Below, one piece after another: positions 5,969 through 9,183 of a stretch of DNA of 9,183 bases (positions are counted from its first letter, which is position 1; every line of letters begins with the position of its first letter). The DNA is from CAMBDR01 sp046597185 (GTDB taxonomy: Bacteria; Pseudomonadota; Gammaproteobacteria; Burkholderiales; Burkholderiaceae_D), in assembly GCA_046597185.1 (NCBI GenBank), contig JBKJLF010000871.1, forward strand, positions 1-9,183, written 5' to 3'. The position numbers were made by a program, and so were the translations under genes. The notes below the pieces were generated by a model that saw nothing but the letters and a program-made list of their open reading frames with translations, did no database searches and was not told where the DNA came from.

Positions 5969-5996
5969 CTGAAATCTGCCCATTTTACGGTAAAAT
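5969..5996 (+). promoter_or_regulatory. Candidate promoter of the helicase gene with an overlapping palindrome
   Basis: CTGAAA (5969-5974), a 16-base spacer and TAAAAT (5991-5996) make a moderate sigma-70 promoter, with a leader of about 28 bases to the ATG at 6031. The -10 box is the right half of a perfect palindrome, ATTTTAC-G-GTAAAAT (5982-5996). A repressor bound there would cover the -10 directly. The palindrome could equally arise by chance in an AT-rich promoter. Confidence 0.45.
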
Positions 5997-6030
5997 CAGC
6001 GCTCTCCTGCGCCCACTTCTATTGAATAAT

Positions 6031-9000
6031 ATGTTTGATCTCTCCCAAGTTACCCCGGATGAATTGCCACTGTTGCAAGCAATGGCGGTGTTTGATGCGC
6101 CGATGATACAAGGCGTTCTTGCCGAGTTGTTGCAATCGATTCAACTCAAAACCAGCGCTGGACAAGCCTATCTGCCCGTTCGGGTGCGGGAGCTGTTGAA
6201 TAGTTTGCTGGCAAAAAAGCTGGTCCAACCTCATCAAACCAATCAAACCCATGGTTATAGCGTCGTCGATGCAATTCAAATGCCAATTTTGTACGATTTG
6301 CAGCAGCAAGGCGCGCTGAAAGCCTGGGTGCGTAGCGTGCGGGAATTGCTTACCAAGCGCCAGGAATACCGTACTTGGGTCGCCGAACAGCCTGCATTTC
6401 GTGGTCGTGAAATGCTGTTTTCAGCGTTTTTGAATCATGTTGATGAGATGGCGGAGTGGCGCGTCAAGTTTTTTAATACCCCCGGCCATGATGGCATCCA
6501 TACACCTGTGCGCGCTTTTTTTCGTAACGAAGAAGGCATGGCGCTGTTGGCCTCGCTGGACCCGAGAATCTCGGGCTTGTTGCTGGCAGATTTTTTGTAT
6601 CTGTCGAGCCTCTCACTGGGTGATTGTCGCGCCGCCTATGGTTTTGCCTGCCTGCACGCCGAACAAAAATTTCGCGATTACCCTGTGTTGGCAAAACAAT
6701 GTGCCTGGCAGGCACTGTTGCGCGGTGATCTCGCTATGCTGCCCAAATTTACTTCAGACCCGGAAGTGCATATTGAATTTGACCGTTTGATGGCCATTTT
6801 GCGCGGCGATTATGCTTTGGCTTGTGAATTAATCTACATTGAATTGAAGAGCCTGCGCACCAGTACGGGTAAGCGCAAAATTTTTATTCCCGGGATTGAA
6901 GGTATCTTGCATACCCTTGCCCAGTTGGCCGATGGTCAAGCCGCCAGCTTAAAGCGCGCCAAGGAACAAATCGATGATGGGGCCAAGTACGGTCATTTGG
7001 GGTATGAACTAATCCAACCCTTGCTGACGCATTTGCAAACCGGTGCGCCCTTGCAGGCACCGCGCATGGTTGGCGTACCCAAGCGCACGGTGGATGCTTT
7101 GTTTTGCGGCATCGCGCTGGTGTGGCAAGAATCTATCATGAGTACCCAGTTTCGGGAGTGTTTGCTCGCCATGCGCGCCAGCATGCAAGAATTGGGTTAT
7201 ATCTGGTTGGCGGCAGAACTCGACGTGCTGTTGCATCAGCAATTTGGTATCGAGCTGATCCTGCCCAATTGGCATCAGCAGCACCAGCTTAAGCCGCTGG
7301 TGCAGGCGCTGGCGCGTGAAGAGGGGTGGCAACGTGCGCTGGCGGCCCTGGCGCAGCTCAAGCCTGGTGCGACCAGTTCTACCCTGAGTGGTAGCGATGT
7401 GCGCATTGCCTGGCTGCTGGAATTGGGGCGCTATCAGGTGCATCTCGCGCCGCTGGAACAAAAAAAGAGTGCCAAGGGCATTTGGAGCAAAGGGCGGGCG
7501 GTGGCCTTGAAACGGCTGGCGCAAGAGCAAGCCAGTTTGCTGGGCATGAGCGATCAGGACAGGCGCATTGCCGCCTGCATTCACAAAAATTACGACGGCT
7601 ATTATGGTGCCGCTGAATTTGAATTGCAGGTGGAAAAAGCGCTGCCGCATCTGGTGGGCCACGGTGCGGTGTATTGGCACGATGCGCCGGATGTGCGGAT
7701 TGATGTCGATAAAGGCGATATTGCGCTGCTGCTAAAAGAGCAGGGCGGCCAAATCAGCTTGCAACTGGACCCACCACTCAATGCGGGTGAGTCGATGGTA
7801 TGGCGCAAAACCACGCCCACCCGTGTCACCATTTTTACCGTCACGCCAGAAATAAAACAAATCGCCAGCATTGTGGGCGGCGGTTTATCGGTGCCTGGTA
7901 GCGCCAAGCCGCAACTGGTACAAGCGATTGCGGCGATTGCGCCGCATCTGGTGATTCATTCCGATTTGCCGGAACTGGCCAGCCATGTGGCCACCATCCC
8001 CGCCGACCCCACTTTGTATGCGCATTTGCTGCCGCTGCAAGAAGGCTTGCGCTTACAGATTTTGGTGCGGCCCCTGCCGGAAGGTGCCTGGTATCAACCG
8101 GGCAAGGGCAGTGCCAATATATTGGGTGAACAAGCCGGCAGCGCGGTGCAAGCCAGCCGTAATTTGAAGCAGGAAAAGGCCAGCCTGCAACAAGTGTTGA
8201 ACGCCTGCCCTGCGCTGCAGGAAGCGGAACAAGAACGCGATCAAGACAGCGATCAAGGGATTGCTCAAGGGATTGCTCAAGGGCTTGATTCACCAGAACA
8301 AGAATGGCAATTGTCCGAGCCGGAAGCATGCCTGGAATTGCTGGCCGAACTCAAAGCCTTGCCCGCAGAAACACTGCAACTGGTGTGGCCGGAAGGTGAG
8401 CGTTTCCGTTTGGCGGGCAGCCGTTCATTGAAGCAAATGCGCATGGGCATCAAGCAGCAGGGCGATTGGTTTGTCGCCAGTGGCGAAATTACGCTGGACG
8501 ATGGCCGCGTGCTGGCCCTGCGTGAACTATTGCAATTGGCCGCCAGCGCGCCGGGGCGGTTTTTGAAGCTGGGTGAAAATGATTATCTGGCCTTGACCGA
8601 GGCGTTTAAAAAGCGCTTGAATGAATTAAACGCCTTTGGTGAACCCGTCGGTAAAGACGGCGTGCGCATCAACCCGTTGGCCGCGCCAGCGCTGATGGAA
8701 TTGGCGGGTGAAGTGGGCGAGTTGAAGGCCGACAGTGCCTGGCGTGCGCAAGTGAAAAAGCTGGATGGTTTGGCCGAATTTGTGCCCGTGTTACCCAACA
8801 CCTTGCAAGCGGAGCTGCGTGATTATCAGCTTGACGGTTTTCAATGGCTGGCGCGGCTGGCGCATTGGGGCGTGGGCGCTTGTCTGGCGGACGATATGGG
8901 GCTGGGCAAAACCGTGCAGGCGCTGGCCTTGCTGCTGGCGCGTGCGGCCAAGGGGCCAGCCTTGGTGGTGGCCCCGATTTCGGTGGCGATGAACTGGCAA

Positions 9001-9183
9001 AGCGAAATCGCGCGCTTCGCGCCCACGCTACAGGTGCGCGCCTACCACCGCGAGCGCAATCTGGAGAATTTGGGGCCGTTTGATATCGTTATCACCAGTT
9101 ATGGTTTGCTGCAATCCGAAAGCGAAGCCTTTGCGGCCATCCACTGGCATAGCGTGGTGTTGGATGAAGCGCAAGTAATTAAA
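6031..9183 (+). CDS. SNF2/Rad54-family (HepA-like) helicase, C-terminus beyond the window
   Basis: An open frame of 1051 codons from ATG 6031 runs off the right edge. The SNF2 ATPase core starts late: LRDYQLDGFQWL (Q933, Q-motif region), Walker A DDMGLGKT at 954-961, motif Ia APISVAMNW from 981, SYGLLQ, and motif II DEAQ at 1045-1048, the form common in bacterial SNF2 proteins. The second RecA lobe must lie beyond 9183, so full length is probably near 1400. The first ~925 residues carry no recognised domain; the first 450 look helical and repeat-like, and 520-720 are beta-rich. A Gln/Asp-rich linker with a short repeat lies at about 731-760. Such proteins translocate on double-stranded DNA and remodel protein-DNA complexes; some take part in phage defence or transcription recycling. 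The start lacks a clear ribosome binding site; a TTG at 6022 is the only nearby alternative. It is divergent from the cupin gene. Confidence 0.9.
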   Translation, partial: MFDLSQVTPDELPLLQAMAVFDAPMIQGVLAELLQSIQLKTSAGQAYLPVRVRELLNSLLAKKLVQPHQTNQTHGYSVVDAIQMPILYDLQQQGALKAWVRSVRELLTKRQEYRTWVAEQPAFRGREMLFSAFLNHVDEMAEWRVKFFNTPGHDGIHTPVRAFFRNEEGMALLASLDPRISGLLLADFLYLSSLSLGDCRAAYGFACLHAEQKFRDYPVLAKQCAWQALLRGDLAMLPKFTSDPEVHIEFDRLMAILRGDYALACELIYIELKSLRTSTGKRKIFIPGIEGILHTLAQLADGQAASLKRAKEQIDDGAKYGHLGYELIQPLLTHLQTGAPLQAPRMVGVPKRTVDALFCGIALVWQESIMSTQFRECLLAMRASMQELGYIWLAAELDVLLHQQFGIELILPNWHQQHQLKPLVQALAREEGWQRALAALAQLKPGATSSTLSGSDVRIAWLLELGRYQVHLAPLEQKKSAKGIWSKGRAVALKRLAQEQASLLGMSDQDRRIAACIHKNYDGYYGAAEFELQVEKALPHLVGHGAVYWHDAPDVRIDVDKGDIALLLKEQGGQISLQLDPPLNAGESMVWRKTTPTRVTIFTVTPEIKQIASIVGGGLSVPGSAKPQLVQAIAAIAPHLVIHSDLPELASHVATIPADPTLYAHLLPLQEGLRLQILVRPLPEGAWYQPGKGSANILGEQAGSAVQASRNLKQEKASLQQVLNACPALQEAEQERDQDSDQGIAQGIAQGLDSPEQEWQLSEPEACLELLAELKALPAETLQLVWPEGERFRLAGSRSLKQMRMGIKQQGDWFVASGEITLDDGRVLALRELLQLAASAPGRFLKLGENDYLALTEAFKKRLNELNAFGEPVGKDGVRINPLAAPALMELAGEVGELKADSAWRAQVKKLDGLAEFVPVLPNTLQAELRDYQLDGFQWLARLAHWGVGACLADDMGLGKTVQALALLLARAAKGPALVVAPISVAMNWQSEIARFAPTLQVRAYHRERNLENLGPFDIVITSYGLLQSESEAFAAIHWHSVVLDEAQVIK
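8254..8289 (+). repeat. 12-base tandem repeat coding for QGIA in the helicase linker
   Basis: CAAGGGATTGCT occurs twice in tandem (8254-8277) and is followed by a diverged third copy, CAAGGGCTTGAT (8278-8289). The unit is a multiple of three, so copy-number changes add or remove four residues (QGIA) without breaking the frame. It lies in a Gln/Asp-rich linker well before the ATPase core. Confidence 0.75.

Noticed and set aside
7009..7680. Long minus-strand open frame of 223 codons
   Set aside because: It lies entirely antisense to the helicase coding region and has no domain or ribosome binding site; a shadow frame.
1..9183. CRISPR array, tRNA, rRNA or complete insertion sequence
   Set aside because: No regularly spaced repeats, cloverleaf or transposase motifs were seen in a by-eye reading of both strands.
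6031..9183. Assignment of the helicase to DISARM or another named defence system
   Set aside because: SNF2 helicases occur in DISARM, but no methylase, DUF1998 or phospholipase D partner is present in the window, so the label is not supported.

Overview
The window looks like a bacterial chromosome segment from a Gram-negative, probably betaproteobacterial, host. That assignment is inference from protein style (a large SNF2 helicase, a secreted ricin-type lectin, a cupin protein) and moderate GC content; no marker gene fixes the taxon. No rRNA, tRNA, CRISPR array or intact insertion sequence was seen.

Layout from left to right. The first ~110 bases may hold the tail of an unidentified gene. 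From 275 to 2007 (minus strand) lies an ABC-type AAA ATPase followed by the C-terminal part of a TOPRIM/RloB-like protein. The two reading frames meet at an A-AAA-AAG heptamer that is in the correct phase for a -1 ribosomal frameshift. A long hairpin separates this from a secreted lectin gene (2161-3116, minus), which reads as two frames: a signal peptide in one and the lectin body in another. About 390 non-coding bases follow, carrying the control region of a divergent LacI-family regulator (3511-4359, plus) that lacks about 55 residues of its effector-binding domain. Its stop codon overlaps that of a convergent C-terminal fragment of a RhuM-family gene (4356-4712, minus). Next is a cupin-domain protein (4805-5776, minus). 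It is divergent from a large SNF2-family helicase (6031 to beyond 9183, plus), with recognisable promoters for both in the 254-base gap.

How the genes relate. The cupin gene and the helicase appear intact. In contrast, four consecutive loci between 275 and 4712 each carry damage or an unusual junction: the ATPase/TOPRIM join, the frameshifted lectin, the internally deleted lacI and the truncated rhuM. ATPase plus TOPRIM pairs and RhuM proteins are typical accessory or defence genes, so this part reads best as an accessory region in decay. The main alternative of interest is that the ATPase-TOPRIM junction is a functional programmed-frameshift fusion. The LacI protein might once have controlled the divergent lectin gene, but no operator was identified with confidence.
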